Shown here piece by piece: positions 23,562 to 33,926 of a DNA stretch of 64,000 nt (position 1 is its first letter; every line of letters starts with the position of its first letter). The position numbers and the translations under genes were made by a program. The notes under the pieces are model-generated. The model was not told the DNA's origin. It searched no databases and saw only the letters and a program-made list of their open reading frames with translations. The stretch comes from an uncultured Flavobacteriales bacterium (GTDB taxonomy: Bacteria; Bacteroidota; Bacteroidia; Flavobacteriales_E; Vicingaceae), in the NCBI GenBank assembly GCA_905479995.1, contig CAJQON010000019.1, forward strand, positions 26,406-90,405, written 5' to 3'.

Positions 23562-24293
23562 ATGCTCACATTAATAAATAAAGAAATACGAAGCTTTTTA
23601 GGCTCTTTAATTGGCTACATCGTGGTAATTGTCTTTTTGGCTACCATTAGTCTAATTATGTGGGTTTTTCCAGGTGGAACCAATGTTTTAGACGCTGGTT
23701 ATTCCAGTATAGATGCTTTGTTTTTTATTGGGCCATGGGTGTTTATGTTTCTAATTCCTGCCATTACCATGCGTTTATTTGCAGAAGAGAGCAGAACGGG
23801 AACCATTGAATTGCTGCTTACGAAACCCTTAACCGACTTTCAAATTGTTTTTGCAAAATACATAGCAGCATTTACGTTGGTTTTATTTTCATTGTTGCCA
23901 ACACTCGTATACTTCTACACAGTATACAATATTGGTAGTCCAATTGGTAATATTGATGTTGGTGGAACTATGGGCTCTTATTTTGGCTTATTATTTTTAG
24001 GTGGTGTTTTTGTTTCTATAGGTATTTTTGCAAGTGCTATTACCAATAATCAAATTGTTTCATTTATTGTGGCGGTATTTTTATGTTGGTTTTGTTTTGT
24101 TGGTTTTGATTCTATTGCTGCTTTGGAATACTTTGGTGGAGCAGATGATTTTATTATAAAACTGGGTATTAATGAACATTACCTATCTATGAGTAGAGGA
24201 GTAATTGATACTAGAGATGTGATTTACTTTATGGCTACAATTTCGTTGTTTTTACTATTAACTAAAACTGTATTGGGGAGTAGGAAATGGTAG
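23562..24293 (+). CDS. gldF: Gliding motility ABC transporter permease GldF
   Basis: ABC-2 permease (FLIPAITMRLFAEESRTGTIELLLTKPLTDFQIVFAKY); adjacent to gldG. Confidence 0.9.
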   Translation: MLTLINKEIRSFLGSLIGYIVVIVFLATISLIMWVFPGGTNVLDAGYSSIDALFFIGPWVFMFLIPAITMRLFAEESRTGTIELLLTKPLTDFQIVFAKYIAAFTLVLFSLLPTLVYFYTVYNIGSPIGNIDVGGTMGSYFGLLFLGGVFVSIGIFASAITNNQIVSFIVAVFLCWFCFVGFDSIAALEYFGGADDFIIKLGINEHYLSMSRGVIDTRDVIYFMATISLFLLLTKTVLGSRKW

Positions 24294-26029
24294 GAAAGAA
24301 TACAACAAATAGAAAAAGAGACCTCACCTTTTTAATAGGTGCCATTGTTATTTTAATTTTAACAAATTACATTGGATCCTTTGTTTTTGAACGATTTGAT
24401 TTAACTTCTGAAAAACGTTTTACGCTTTCTGAAACAAGTAAACATTTAGCTGATGATTTAGATGATATTGTATTTGTTAAGGTTTATTTAGAGGGTGAAT
24501 TTCCCGCTGGTTTTAAAAGATTAAGAGATGAAACCAAAGAAATGTTGGATGAGTTTAGAGCTTATTCTAACGGTAATATTCAGTATGAATTCATTAATCC
24601 TTCAGAAAATTCCGATAAAAAAGTAAGAGACGAAATATATAAGCAATTGTATAAATCTGGTTTAAGACCAACAGATTTGAAGGCGAAAAATGAGGACGGA
24701 TTTACCAATAAAATTATTTGGCCAGGAGCATTGTTTACTTATAAAGGACAAGAATTACCTGTGCAGTTGTTAAAAAGCCAAATTGGAGCTGGTGCAGAAA
24801 ATATGTTGAATGGTTCTATTGAATCCTTAGAATATGAAGTGGCTAATGCTATTAATAACTTAACTACAACGAGTAAATCTAAAGTTGCTTTTATTGAAGG
24901 ACACGGTGAACTTTCTGATTTAGAAACAGCTTCATTGTCGGATGCTTTAGCTGAATTTTATATGGTAGATAGAATTGGATTAAACGAAGATTTATCAAGC
25001 CTTACTGAACGAGTAATGATTGACAGTACAAAGGCATTTAAGGTTAGCGCAAAATACGATGCCATTATTATTGCAAAGCCTATGAATCGTTTTTCGGAAA
25101 AGGATAAATTTATTCTTGATCAATACATTATGTATGGTGGGAAAGTGGTTTGGTTAGTCGATCCAGTATTGGCAAGTATGGATAGTTTACAAAAAGTAGA
25201 TGTGTCTGTTGCTGTTCCGTTAGATTTAAATTTAGACGATCAATTGTTTACGTATGGCGTTAGAATCAATACCGATTTAATACAAGACATTCAGTCTGTA
25301 CCAATTCCAATAGTTACTGGTGCAGTTGGTAATCAGCCTAAAACAGAAATGTTTCCTTGGTTCTTTTTTCCATTGTTAACTCCTGCAAACGGACATCCTA
25401 TTGTAAATAATTTAAATGCATTAAAAGGTGAGTTTGTAAGTACAATAGATACTATTGCTAGATCGGGTATTAGAAAAACAGCTTTACTAAAAACTTCTGC
25501 TTACACAAAAGTAAATTCTGCTCCAACAAGAATTAGTTTAGGAATGGTGCGATACGAACCAGACCAGGCACAATTTAATAAAGGACATCAAGTGGCTGGA
25601 GTTTTACTAGAAGGTAAATTTGAATCGGTATTTAAAAATCGAATCACACCTCAAATAAAAGAAGCGAACGAAATTAATTTTAAAGAAATAAGTGTTGAAA
25701 CCAAAATGATTGTTATTTCGGATGGTGATGTAGCAAAAAACTACGTAAACAAACGAACTGGCGAATATTTAGCGCTTGGTTTTGATCGATTTACACGTCA
25801 AGAATTTGGGAACAAAGATTTTATGATTAATGCTGTAGATTATTTGTGTAACGACAATGGTTTAATGAGTGTTAGAGCTAAAACATTAACAATAAGGTTG
25901 TTGGATAAAACCATTGTGAAAAAAGATAGATTGAAATGGCAAATTATAAATACGGTATTACCTATCGTATTAATTTTACTTTTTGGTTTGTTTCATTACA
26001 TCGATAGAAAGAAAAGATACACCAAGTAA
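24287..26029 (+). CDS. gldG: Gliding motility ABC transporter substrate-binding protein GldG
   Basis: RFDLTSEKRFTLSETSK...VYLEGEFPAGFKRLRDETKEMLDEFRAY, FIEGHGEL, GGKVVWLVDPV; overlaps gldF. Confidence 0.92.
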   Translation: MVGKNTTNRKRDLTFLIGAIVILILTNYIGSFVFERFDLTSEKRFTLSETSKHLADDLDDIVFVKVYLEGEFPAGFKRLRDETKEMLDEFRAYSNGNIQYEFINPSENSDKKVRDEIYKQLYKSGLRPTDLKAKNEDGFTNKIIWPGALFTYKGQELPVQLLKSQIGAGAENMLNGSIESLEYEVANAINNLTTTSKSKVAFIEGHGELSDLETASLSDALAEFYMVDRIGLNEDLSSLTERVMIDSTKAFKVSAKYDAIIIAKPMNRFSEKDKFILDQYIMYGGKVVWLVDPVLASMDSLQKVDVSVAVPLDLNLDDQLFTYGVRINTDLIQDIQSVPIPIVTGAVGNQPKTEMFPWFFFPLLTPANGHPIVNNLNALKGEFVSTIDTIARSGIRKTALLKTSAYTKVNSAPTRISLGMVRYEPDQAQFNKGHQVAGVLLEGKFESVFKNRITPQIKEANEINFKEISVETKMIVISDGDVAKNYVNKRTGEYLALGFDRFTRQEFGNKDFMINAVDYLCNDNGLMSVRAKTLTIRLLDKTIVKKDRLKWQIINTVLPIVLILLFGLFHYIDRKKRYTK

Positions 26030-26044
26030 TTAAATGTAAATTGA

Positions 26045-27064
26045 ATGAAAAATAGTAAAGTTCTTATTCTCATAGTTGTTCTGTTGGTTGCTATTGCTGC
26101 TTATTTTTTAGTAAACAATAAGGCAGAAACAGTTTCTAATATAGAAGGTGCAAAAACAGAATTTGCCATTGAAGATACTGCTAGTATTAACAAAATTTTT
26201 ATAGCCGATGCAAATGGTGGGCAGGTTACTTTAAATAAAGTTAATAAAGTGTGGATGGTAGATGGGAAGTATGTTGCTCGGCCTGATAACATTAAATTAT
26301 TAATGAAAACCTTTAGTAGAATTAAGGTAAAGACACCCGTTCCTAAGTCGGCACTTAATAATGTTATTAAATCTATTGCTACTACTGGAACTAAAGTTGA
26401 GATCTATAGAGGCGGCAATGAACCCGCCAAAGTTTATTATGTTGGTGGATCTACGCTAAACCATATGGGAACTTATATGTTGTTAGAAACAGAAAAAGTA
26501 AAATCTACAGTTCCTTTTATTACTTATATACCAGGTTTTAATGGATATTTATCTACTCGGTTTTTTACCGAAGGAGAGCAATGGAGAGATGCTGTAGTTT
26601 TTAAATACTTGGTAGAAGATGTTAAGAGTATTAAGGTAGAGTATTTTGAAAATCAAGAGCAGTCTTTTACAATTCAAAAAGAAAATGGTCAATTTAGTTT
26701 AAGAGACTATAAAACGAATGAACCTGTAGTTGGTGCAAGTCAAAAATTTGTAGATCAGTATGTTTCATTGTTTGGACATGTTTATTACGAAATGATTGAT
26801 CTAGAATCTTCTCAAGAAAAAATAGACTCTATACTTAATAGTGATCCTTACTTTAGTATTGAAGTGGATGGGGTTTTAGGAGGAACAAATAAAATTGTGA
26901 CTTACCACATGCCAAATTATAGACAAACTCCTGATGGTGATGGTACTATTTTTGAATACGATGTAGATAGATTATATGCGCATTTGAACGGTGAGTTGTT
27001 TTTGTTTGTCCAATTTGCAACGTTTGATCAAATAACTTTACCGAAATCATACCTTTTAAAATAG
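26045..27064 (+). CDS. DUF4340-like membrane-anchored protein (gldFG-linked)
   Basis: N-terminal TM; DTASINKIFIADANGGQVTLNKVNKVWMVDGKYVARPDNIKLLMKTFSRIKV typical of DUF4340; immediately downstream of gldG. Confidence 0.65.
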   Translation: MKNSKVLILIVVLLVAIAAYFLVNNKAETVSNIEGAKTEFAIEDTASINKIFIADANGGQVTLNKVNKVWMVDGKYVARPDNIKLLMKTFSRIKVKTPVPKSALNNVIKSIATTGTKVEIYRGGNEPAKVYYVGGSTLNHMGTYMLLETEKVKSTVPFITYIPGFNGYLSTRFFTEGEQWRDAVVFKYLVEDVKSIKVEYFENQEQSFTIQKENGQFSLRDYKTNEPVVGASQKFVDQYVSLFGHVYYEMIDLESSQEKIDSILNSDPYFSIEVDGVLGGTNKIVTYHMPNYRQTPDGDGTIFEYDVDRLYAHLNGELFLFVQFATFDQITLPKSYLLK

Positions 27065-27160
27065 TTTGACTGGCAGGCAACCAATTTATACGATCTTTCG
27101 TCTATAATGTGTTAAGGCTTTCTAACGGAAGTGTTAACATTACCTTTTTCTTATAAAATT

Positions 27161-27187
27161 GTCCCGTCTTTGACGGGACTTTTTTCA
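27161..27187 (+). terminator. Rho-independent terminator of gldFG operon
   Basis: GTCCCGTC-TTT-GACGGGAC followed by TTTTTTC. Confidence 0.85.
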
Positions 27188-27241
27188 TTTAAACCTCTTT
27201 TTTTAGTACAATTAGCTCTGCCAAATTCTATTTTAAAGTTA

Positions 27242-29008
27242 TTATAGATGACTGTTGTAAGTGTTTATTGCATTAGTAATGTTTTTTGCTTTATAGTTTT
27301 GAGGCTTAAATCCCCAAGAAAATATTCCGAGTGTTGGAATTGCTAAAAATATTGTTGCGTCACTTGAAATACCCATAGGCTCTTTATCATCAGCAACCAT
27401 TAATGTAAAAGTAAGTGCTGAAACTGCAAGAACTTTAAGACCAATTCGTGCTATATAATTACGTCTATACTTGCCAATGTGTTTTTGAGCCTCTTCATCA
27501 TCACCAATTGCTAATTTTAAGTTTTTAAGCAAAAATCCTTTCTTATACTCTGCATTCCCATAGGAGAATTTAAATTTAAAATTATCTCCTGTTGTAGAGG
27601 ATGTTGCTCCTGCATTAGAATAATGAGTTGTTGTAGTTCGTACATGTTTAATTTCACCGCTTATAGGTTTTTTAATTTTCAGCATTTCAGCACTTGGACC
27701 ACTTTTGTATTCTTTTTTGGTAATTAAACCAAACCCATTAAAATAACTTTGATTAAGTGTTTTGGTTTTTCCAGTAAGCTTATAATCATTATAGCAAGCA
27801 ATTAAACTAGCTGTAAAGCCTTTCCCGCTATTAATGTTTTCACTAGCATATTTGTGAAGTAAAGGAATATCTTCAACCATTTTTATAACAGCACTTTTAT
27901 TTATAATTCCTATTGTACCATCACCTCTAAATGAAGCTCTTTCTTGTATGTTTTTTTTAGACAGATAAAGAATACCATCTTTATTTTCAGCTAAAATTAT
28001 GTCTACACTAGATGCAGTATCTAAATCAACTTTAGGAGCAGTATTTTTAGCTAAATGAGATGTTAGATCAGCTTCCCTTTTATCCATTTCTTTTTTGAAG
28101 CCAGCGGAATTAACAAGGTCTATAAAACTAGTGTGAGTTCCATCTTTTATGGCATTATCAAGGCTTGCACTTTTAGTTTTATAGAGGTAGGCAAATTGAT
28201 CGGATACTACATTGGTTTGGTGCGTAAAAAGCACTTTTTTGTTTTCATCCATCACTTCCCACTTAATGCCCATGTCTACATATAACATACTACCATATGA
28301 GCTTATAGTTCCTCCATTCGCCATGGCTCTACTAATAAAACTATGGTAACGATAATTATTTAGTGTAGCATTTATATAAAGTTTTTCAACGTTGCTTTCT
28401 CCATACTTCATATAATCTTGTTCTTCTAGCGATTTAATTAGAAGCCTATAAAAATCGTGATTGCCTAAGTTAATTAACTTCTTACTTTTTTTATTTGCCG
28501 ATTCACTACCGCTAATAAATTTTCGATAAGCGACTTTTTCTCTAGAAAAATTGCTTTCATCGTTTGCTATCGTGTTGACTTCATTTAGCTTTATGATACT
28601 AGAAATTTTTTCTTTATTAGGAAGTTCTTTTGTTCTATTTTCCAATGAAACTGTATTGGTGTAATTTCTAGACTTAATCATGTTGTCACACATTATAGGG
28701 AAAATAGTTATTCCAAAAGGAACGACAGACATGATGTAGAATGGAGACTTTTTGTATTGTATAATAGAAGTATTAATATCTTTTTGACCTTCTTTTTTAA
28801 CTGTTATTTGTTTTGCTTCGGCATCTCTTCTAATCAAATATCTTCCATCTTCAGTTCTTTCGGGTACTCTTCCATCAACTAAAACAGTACTGTTTTCACT
28901 TGTTTTAATGGTTACCTTTTGAAATTTAGAGTTTAAAATACTGGCACAACTCGATAGTAAAAAAGGAATTATTAAAATTACTGCAAAGACTTTAATGTTG
29001 CTAGTCAT
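27242..29008 (-). CDS. Lipoprotein of unknown function (PEGA-like N-terminal segment)
   Basis: Lipobox IIPFLLSSCASI; VTIKTSENSTVLVDGRVPERTEDGRYLIRRDAEAKQITVKKEGQ resembles PEGA-type domains; one full-length 588-aa ORF. Confidence 0.7.
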   Translation of the reverse strand: MTSNIKVFAVILIIPFLLSSCASILNSKFQKVTIKTSENSTVLVDGRVPERTEDGRYLIRRDAEAKQITVKKEGQKDINTSIIQYKKSPFYIMSVVPFGITIFPIMCDNMIKSRNYTNTVSLENRTKELPNKEKISSIIKLNEVNTIANDESNFSREKVAYRKFISGSESANKKSKKLINLGNHDFYRLLIKSLEEQDYMKYGESNVEKLYINATLNNYRYHSFISRAMANGGTISSYGSMLYVDMGIKWEVMDENKKVLFTHQTNVVSDQFAYLYKTKSASLDNAIKDGTHTSFIDLVNSAGFKKEMDKREADLTSHLAKNTAPKVDLDTASSVDIILAENKDGILYLSKKNIQERASFRGDGTIGIINKSAVIKMVEDIPLLHKYASENINSGKGFTASLIACYNDYKLTGKTKTLNQSYFNGFGLITKKEYKSGPSAEMLKIKKPISGEIKHVRTTTTHYSNAGATSSTTGDNFKFKFSYGNAEYKKGFLLKNLKLAIGDDEEAQKHIGKYRRNYIARIGLKVLAVSALTFTLMVADDKEPMGISSDATIFLAIPTLGIFSWGFKPQNYKAKNITNAINTYNSHL

Positions 29009-29141
29009 TCTGATAGGTTTTAAGATTAGTAGTTCTGTAGAAATATAACTGCAGTTAATTTCTAATAATCTATTTCGAGTAAAGTTAACATTTTAGTGTA
29101 TGAATTCAAATTTATGATGTTTATCAACAAGTCCTCAATAC

Positions 29142-29265
29142 TATTCGTTTAAGAACGAATAACTTGAACTGACAACCCTTAGACAGGGTCAGAATGACAG
29201 TTTCTTCTGTGTGGTATTTTTGTCATTGATAGCGAAGTTTTACGAAGCAAATGAATCTCATTTAA
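29142..29265. repeat. REP/MITE-like intergenic repeat element (degenerate)
   Basis: Stem-loop TATTCGTT-TAAG-AACGAATA (29142-29161), hairpin ACCCT-TAGAC-AGGGT (29175-29189), CAGAATGACAG, then GTCATTGATAGCGAAGTTTTACGAAGCAAATGAATCTCATT. Confidence 0.5.
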
Positions 29266-29311
29266 ACAATTGCATTTTTAACTTAACTTTGTCGCCTTAC
29301 TAATAGTTTTA

Positions 29312-32300
29312 TTGATGAAAAAGTGGGTTACTTTCTTGTTGTTTTTGTTTCTGATGATTTCCGTTTCGGCTCAAGAAGAATTGTACCTTTTCGGGAATTT
29401 AAAAGGGCCTAAACTTTCAAAGCGTTTAAAGCATTTTGAGGCTACGTTAGATAAGGAAGAAAATAAAGCAAATTTTACGCTGCTTTTGTTGGGAGATTTA
29501 AGGCAAAAAAATAACGAGAATGAGGATACGTTAGTTTCGTTTATTCAACGCATTCAGAAAAGAGGGGCTAAAGTTATTGCAGTTACAGGAGATCGTGACT
29601 GGGATAAATCTGGCTTGCACGGTTTGGATACTGTAAAAGCATTGGAACATCGGTTTAAAACCAAAATCGGACACAACATATTTTTTCCTAAAAAAAATTG
29701 TCCAGGTCCATATGTAAAAGATATTGGAGAAGACATTCGTCTTATTGCAATTAACTCACAATGGTGGTTGCATCATTATAGAAAAATGTTGCCAGTAGAT
29801 TCAGAATGTGACCAAATAACAAAAGTTCAAATATTAGATGATCTTACCGAAGCCATTGAAACCGCTAAAGAAAGAAAAGTTATTATTATTACACATCATC
29901 CCATAACATCTGGTGGTGTTTACGGAGGTAACTCTCATTTAAAAGGACATTTATTTCCCTTTTCTCATGATAAACCCAATAACAAAACTTTTTTGCCCCT
30001 TTACGGTACTTTTTATAACAAATACCGTCAAAATATTGGTACAACACAAGATTTTAGTAGTGATGAATATGAAGCTTATATTTCGGACATTGAAGGCGTA
30101 CTAACTGATTATGAAGATGTGGTAGTTTGTTCCAGCCATGAATACGATCTCCAAGTTTTAAAAATTAACAACAACTTCCAGATTATTTCAGGTAGTTTTC
30201 TAAAAAGTGCACAAGTAAATAGCATTAAAAATACCTTGTATAAAAATAAGTCTAGAGGATTTGTTAAGGTTGAGACAACTGATAATAAAGAGCTTATAAG
30301 TAAAATATACCTTTACGATAAGGAAGCGAATGAATTTGCTTTAGTGCAAACAATTCCGCTCCATACTTCCAAACATGAGCATTCAATAAATCATTTAAAG
30401 TTAAAAAGTAGTTCGGCTGAATTGCAAAAACAAGAGAAATATTATGGAGGAGATTATGGCGCTTCAAAATTTAAAGAACTCTTTTTTGGTTCCCTTTATC
30501 GAGATGCATGGACGGAACATATAGATGTTCCAATGTTAGATTTGGATACTGTTTTTGGTGGTTTAACACCATTAGAAAAAGGAGGGGGTTTACAAACCAT
30601 ATCTTTAAAATTTAAAGACAAAGATGGAAGGAAATATGCCTTTAGGTCTATTAACAAAACTCCAATAAAAGCATTGCCAAAAGAATTTAGAATTAGTTTG
30701 GTAAACGAAATTACACGAGACATGACTGCTACACAGCACCCTTACGGTGCTTTGTTTGTCTCTAGTTTATTAAATTCTACCGAATTGTACCATGGCTCAC
30801 CTAAATTATATATTATGCCTGATTCGCCTAAATTAGGAACCTATAGAAAAGAGTTTGCTGGAATGTTTGGAATGCTAGAGCCTAAACCAACTGAATTAGA
30901 TGATTTATCTAAAAGCTTTCAAAATGCTGATCAAGTAAAAAGTACCATTAGCTTATACAATAAGCTCTACGATTCGCCTAAAAACTATATTGATACAGCG
31001 TTGTATGCAAAGTCGAGGATTTTTGATATTTTAATTGGAGATTGGGATAGGCACCAGGACAATTGGAAGTGGATTGGGTTTAAAAAAGATTCGTTAAATA
31101 CTGTTTACAAACCTTATCCAAAGGATAGAGATCATGCTTTTTCTAGAATGAATGGAATATTTTATTACTTAGCAGATAGAGAATGGGCAGTTCCTTTTAG
31201 AGAGAATTTTAGTAAAGAATTTTCGGGTTTAAAAAGCTTAACCATTAAGGCTAACCATATGGATAGGATGATGTTGTCTGGATTAAATAAGAAAGAATGG
31301 TTAGATATAAGCGCAGAATTAAATGCTCAAATTACTGATGCTACAATTGATAGTGCTAAAGCGGCATTTCCAAAAGAGCTTCAAGAAAAATCAGGAAAGG
31401 AAATAGCCGAAAAATTAAAATTTAGAAAAAACGGATTGTCTAAGATTGTAGAAGAATACTATCAACTTATATCTAAAGAAGTTGATGTTGTTGGAACTAA
31501 TAGTGCAGAACTGTTTCGTGTAAATCGATTACCAACAGGAGCAGTTCATGTTCGTGTAAGTAAAAAACAGGATAGTACTTATACGTTCTTTGATCGTGTT
31601 TTTGACCCTGCAGAAACTGATGAAATTCGTTTGTTTGGTTTGGCTGAAGCAGATAGTTTTTATGTTTATGGTGAAAGTTATAAAAGTATCTTAGTAAGAA
31701 TTGTTGGTGGTACTGATTTGGATGTGGTACGAGATGAATCGTATTCGAAAATAGGTTCTAAAAGGACCTTGGTTTATGATTACCCAGATGGGGTTTCTTT
31801 ATTTAAAAGCTCAGAGACCAGAGCTATTTATACAGAAGAAATTAGTTTGAACGAATACGATCAAACTGCTCATAAATACAATACTTACCTGCCTATACCA
31901 TTGTTAGTGTCTAACCCTGATGATGGTTTTGGTGGTGGAGCAATACTTAATGCTAAAACTTTTGGTTTTGGACATAAAAAATACAAAGCAGCATATGCTA
32001 TTAAGGCATTTGCAACTACTAATGGAAGTAATTCATTTTCGGTTTCGGCCAAACGAAATATTGCTCGAACAAATTATTTTATTACGAGTAAGTTAGAGTA
32101 TGGGAGCTTTTTTCCTTTCTATAACTTTTTTGGTGTAGGAAATAATACAGTATTGGTAGATAGTCTCAAAGATCAAGGCTTTTATAAAGCTCGATATTCA
32201 GGTGCTATAGCTACATTTGGTTCAACCTACCATTTTTACAATAAAAGCTACATTTCACTTAAAGGGGTAGTAGAAATTTTAGAAGAGGGACATTCTGATA

Positions 32301-32914
32301 AATCGTATTTTGATTATTTTTCTTCACCTGAATTGCAATCGAAAAACGCAGGTGGGGCAGAATTAAAAATAGATTTTGACTTTAGAAATAGCTCCACTTT
32401 TACTACTAAAGGAATTCGATTTATTCTTTCTAATAAATCACTAATTAGCGGGTCTAAAGCATTTGGAAAAACAAATGTTGAATTGAGCTATTATGGAACT
32501 TCAACTATTGGAATTCCTATTACTTTTGGGTTAAAATTAGGAACAGAAAGAACCTTTGGAAAATCGATACCATACTATCACTTAGCAAGTATTGGCCAGT
32601 CAAATCATTTAAGAGGGTTTTTACAAAATAGGTTTTCTGGAGTAGGTACTAATTATATTAATACAGATCTTCGTCTTCATTTTGGGAAATTGAAATCTGA
32701 ATTTTTACCATTATTTTATGGGATTAACTTATTCGCTGATATTGGTCAGGTTGTTCAAAATAATAACTTCACTGAAAAAAAATGGCACAATGGTTATGGA
32801 GTAGGAGTGTACTTTACGCCTATAAATAAAGACTTTGTTACGCTAAAAATTAACATTGAAACTTCAGTAGAGCAAGCTGCTTTATTTAAAATTGGTTTAG
32901 GTGTATTGCTCTAA
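29312..32914 (+). CDS. Multidomain exported protein: calcineurin-like phosphoesterase, kinase-like central domain, BamA/Omp85-like outer-membrane beta-barrel
   Basis: Signal peptide; LLLLGDLRQKN, AVTGDRDWDKSG, IIITHHPITSGG; central GDWDRHQDNW...DRDHAF; C-terminal FGGGAILNAKTFGFG...SNHLRGFLQNRFSGVGTNYINTDLRLHF...LFADIGQV...NGYGVGVYFTP. Confidence 0.8.
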   Translation: MMKKWVTFLLFLFLMISVSAQEELYLFGNLKGPKLSKRLKHFEATLDKEENKANFTLLLLGDLRQKNNENEDTLVSFIQRIQKRGAKVIAVTGDRDWDKSGLHGLDTVKALEHRFKTKIGHNIFFPKKNCPGPYVKDIGEDIRLIAINSQWWLHHYRKMLPVDSECDQITKVQILDDLTEAIETAKERKVIIITHHPITSGGVYGGNSHLKGHLFPFSHDKPNNKTFLPLYGTFYNKYRQNIGTTQDFSSDEYEAYISDIEGVLTDYEDVVVCSSHEYDLQVLKINNNFQIISGSFLKSAQVNSIKNTLYKNKSRGFVKVETTDNKELISKIYLYDKEANEFALVQTIPLHTSKHEHSINHLKLKSSSAELQKQEKYYGGDYGASKFKELFFGSLYRDAWTEHIDVPMLDLDTVFGGLTPLEKGGGLQTISLKFKDKDGRKYAFRSINKTPIKALPKEFRISLVNEITRDMTATQHPYGALFVSSLLNSTELYHGSPKLYIMPDSPKLGTYRKEFAGMFGMLEPKPTELDDLSKSFQNADQVKSTISLYNKLYDSPKNYIDTALYAKSRIFDILIGDWDRHQDNWKWIGFKKDSLNTVYKPYPKDRDHAFSRMNGIFYYLADREWAVPFRENFSKEFSGLKSLTIKANHMDRMMLSGLNKKEWLDISAELNAQITDATIDSAKAAFPKELQEKSGKEIAEKLKFRKNGLSKIVEEYYQLISKEVDVVGTNSAELFRVNRLPTGAVHVRVSKKQDSTYTFFDRVFDPAETDEIRLFGLAEADSFYVYGESYKSILVRIVGGTDLDVVRDESYSKIGSKRTLVYDYPDGVSLFKSSETRAIYTEEISLNEYDQTAHKYNTYLPIPLLVSNPDDGFGGGAILNAKTFGFGHKKYKAAYAIKAFATTNGSNSFSVSAKRNIARTNYFITSKLEYGSFFPFYNFFGVGNNTVLVDSLKDQGFYKARYSGAIATFGSTYHFYNKSYISLKGVVEILEEGHSDKSYFDYFSSPELQSKNAGGAELKIDFDFRNSSTFTTKGIRFILSNKSLISGSKAFGKTNVELSYYGTSTIGIPITFGLKLGTERTFGKSIPYYHLASIGQSNHLRGFLQNRFSGVGTNYINTDLRLHFGKLKSEFLPLFYGINLFADIGQVVQNNNFTEKKWHNGYGVGVYFTPINKDFVTLKINIETSVEQAALFKIGLGVLL

Positions 32915-33049
32915 TGATTAAATTGATACTTATTGTGCACTTGGCTTAATTTTATTTAGTTTAGGGAAATCATTATACAATAAGGGAAAACGTAATAATA
33001 CATGAAAAATGGAGTTAATATAAAAAAGACTATTGTGCCCAAATAATTT

Positions 33050-33925
33050 ATGAAGCTTTCTATCAAATATATTGTATGCATGTTTATTGTAGGTGCTGTA
33101 TTTAATCTAAATGCACAGTCAAAGAAAGATAAACATAAAAACTGTCAATATTGTCTCCATGGAGAACATGAGGTAACAAGTCCATATACTGTTAACTTTA
33201 AAAAAGAACTTCCTTTTTTTGCTACTAGTGCTGCTTTGTTGGGTACAGGTTTATTAATTAAGCATAGAAATGAGGAAGCCCCTTTTGATTTTGAAGAACT
33301 TGATCAATTAGATCCTAGCAAAATAAATAGTTTTGATAGAGGAGCAGTTTATAATAATTCTTCTACAGCAAGAGAGTATAGTAATTACGCACTTTTTAGT
33401 GGCGCATTGTTGCCTTTGTATTTCTTGACGAACCATCATACTCGTGCCGATTTTTTTCCATTATTGATTATGGGAACTGAGGTTTTTACAATAACAAGCA
33501 CGTTAACCTTAAATTCAAAATTTGCATTTAACCGAACACGTCCTTTAGCTTATAATCCTACATTTTCAAATGAGTTAAGAACGGATGAGACGAGTAAATT
33601 ATCATTCTTTTCAGGCCATACAGCTCAAACAGCTGGTTTCTCCTTTTTTATGGCTAAGGTAATTACAGATTATCATCCCAATATGAGGACTGGAGGAAAA
33701 ATAGGGATATGGTCATTTGCTGTTGCATTGCCTGCCGTTACTGGTTACTTTAGAATTAAAGGCGGAAAGCATTTTAATTCGGATGTAATAACTGGTTTTG
33801 CTGTAGGAGCTACCATTGGATGGTTAGTTCCTCAATTGCATAAAAATAAAAATAGTAACCTATCTGTCTTGCCTTATCAAAATGATGGTGCCAATGGATT
33901 AAGTCTTACCCTTAAGTTGAAGTAA
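33050..33925 (+). CDS. PAP2-family phosphatase
   Basis: KFAFNRTRPLAYNP, SFFSGHTAQTAGF, RIKGGKHFNSDVITGFAVG match the three PAP2 motifs. Confidence 0.88.
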   Translation: MKLSIKYIVCMFIVGAVFNLNAQSKKDKHKNCQYCLHGEHEVTSPYTVNFKKELPFFATSAALLGTGLLIKHRNEEAPFDFEELDQLDPSKINSFDRGAVYNNSSTAREYSNYALFSGALLPLYFLTNHHTRADFFPLLIMGTEVFTITSTLTLNSKFAFNRTRPLAYNPTFSNELRTDETSKLSFFSGHTAQTAGFSFFMAKVITDYHPNMRTGGKIGIWSFAVALPAVTGYFRIKGGKHFNSDVITGFAVGATIGWLVPQLHKNKNSNLSVLPYQNDGANGLSLTLKLK

Positions 33926-33926
33926 C

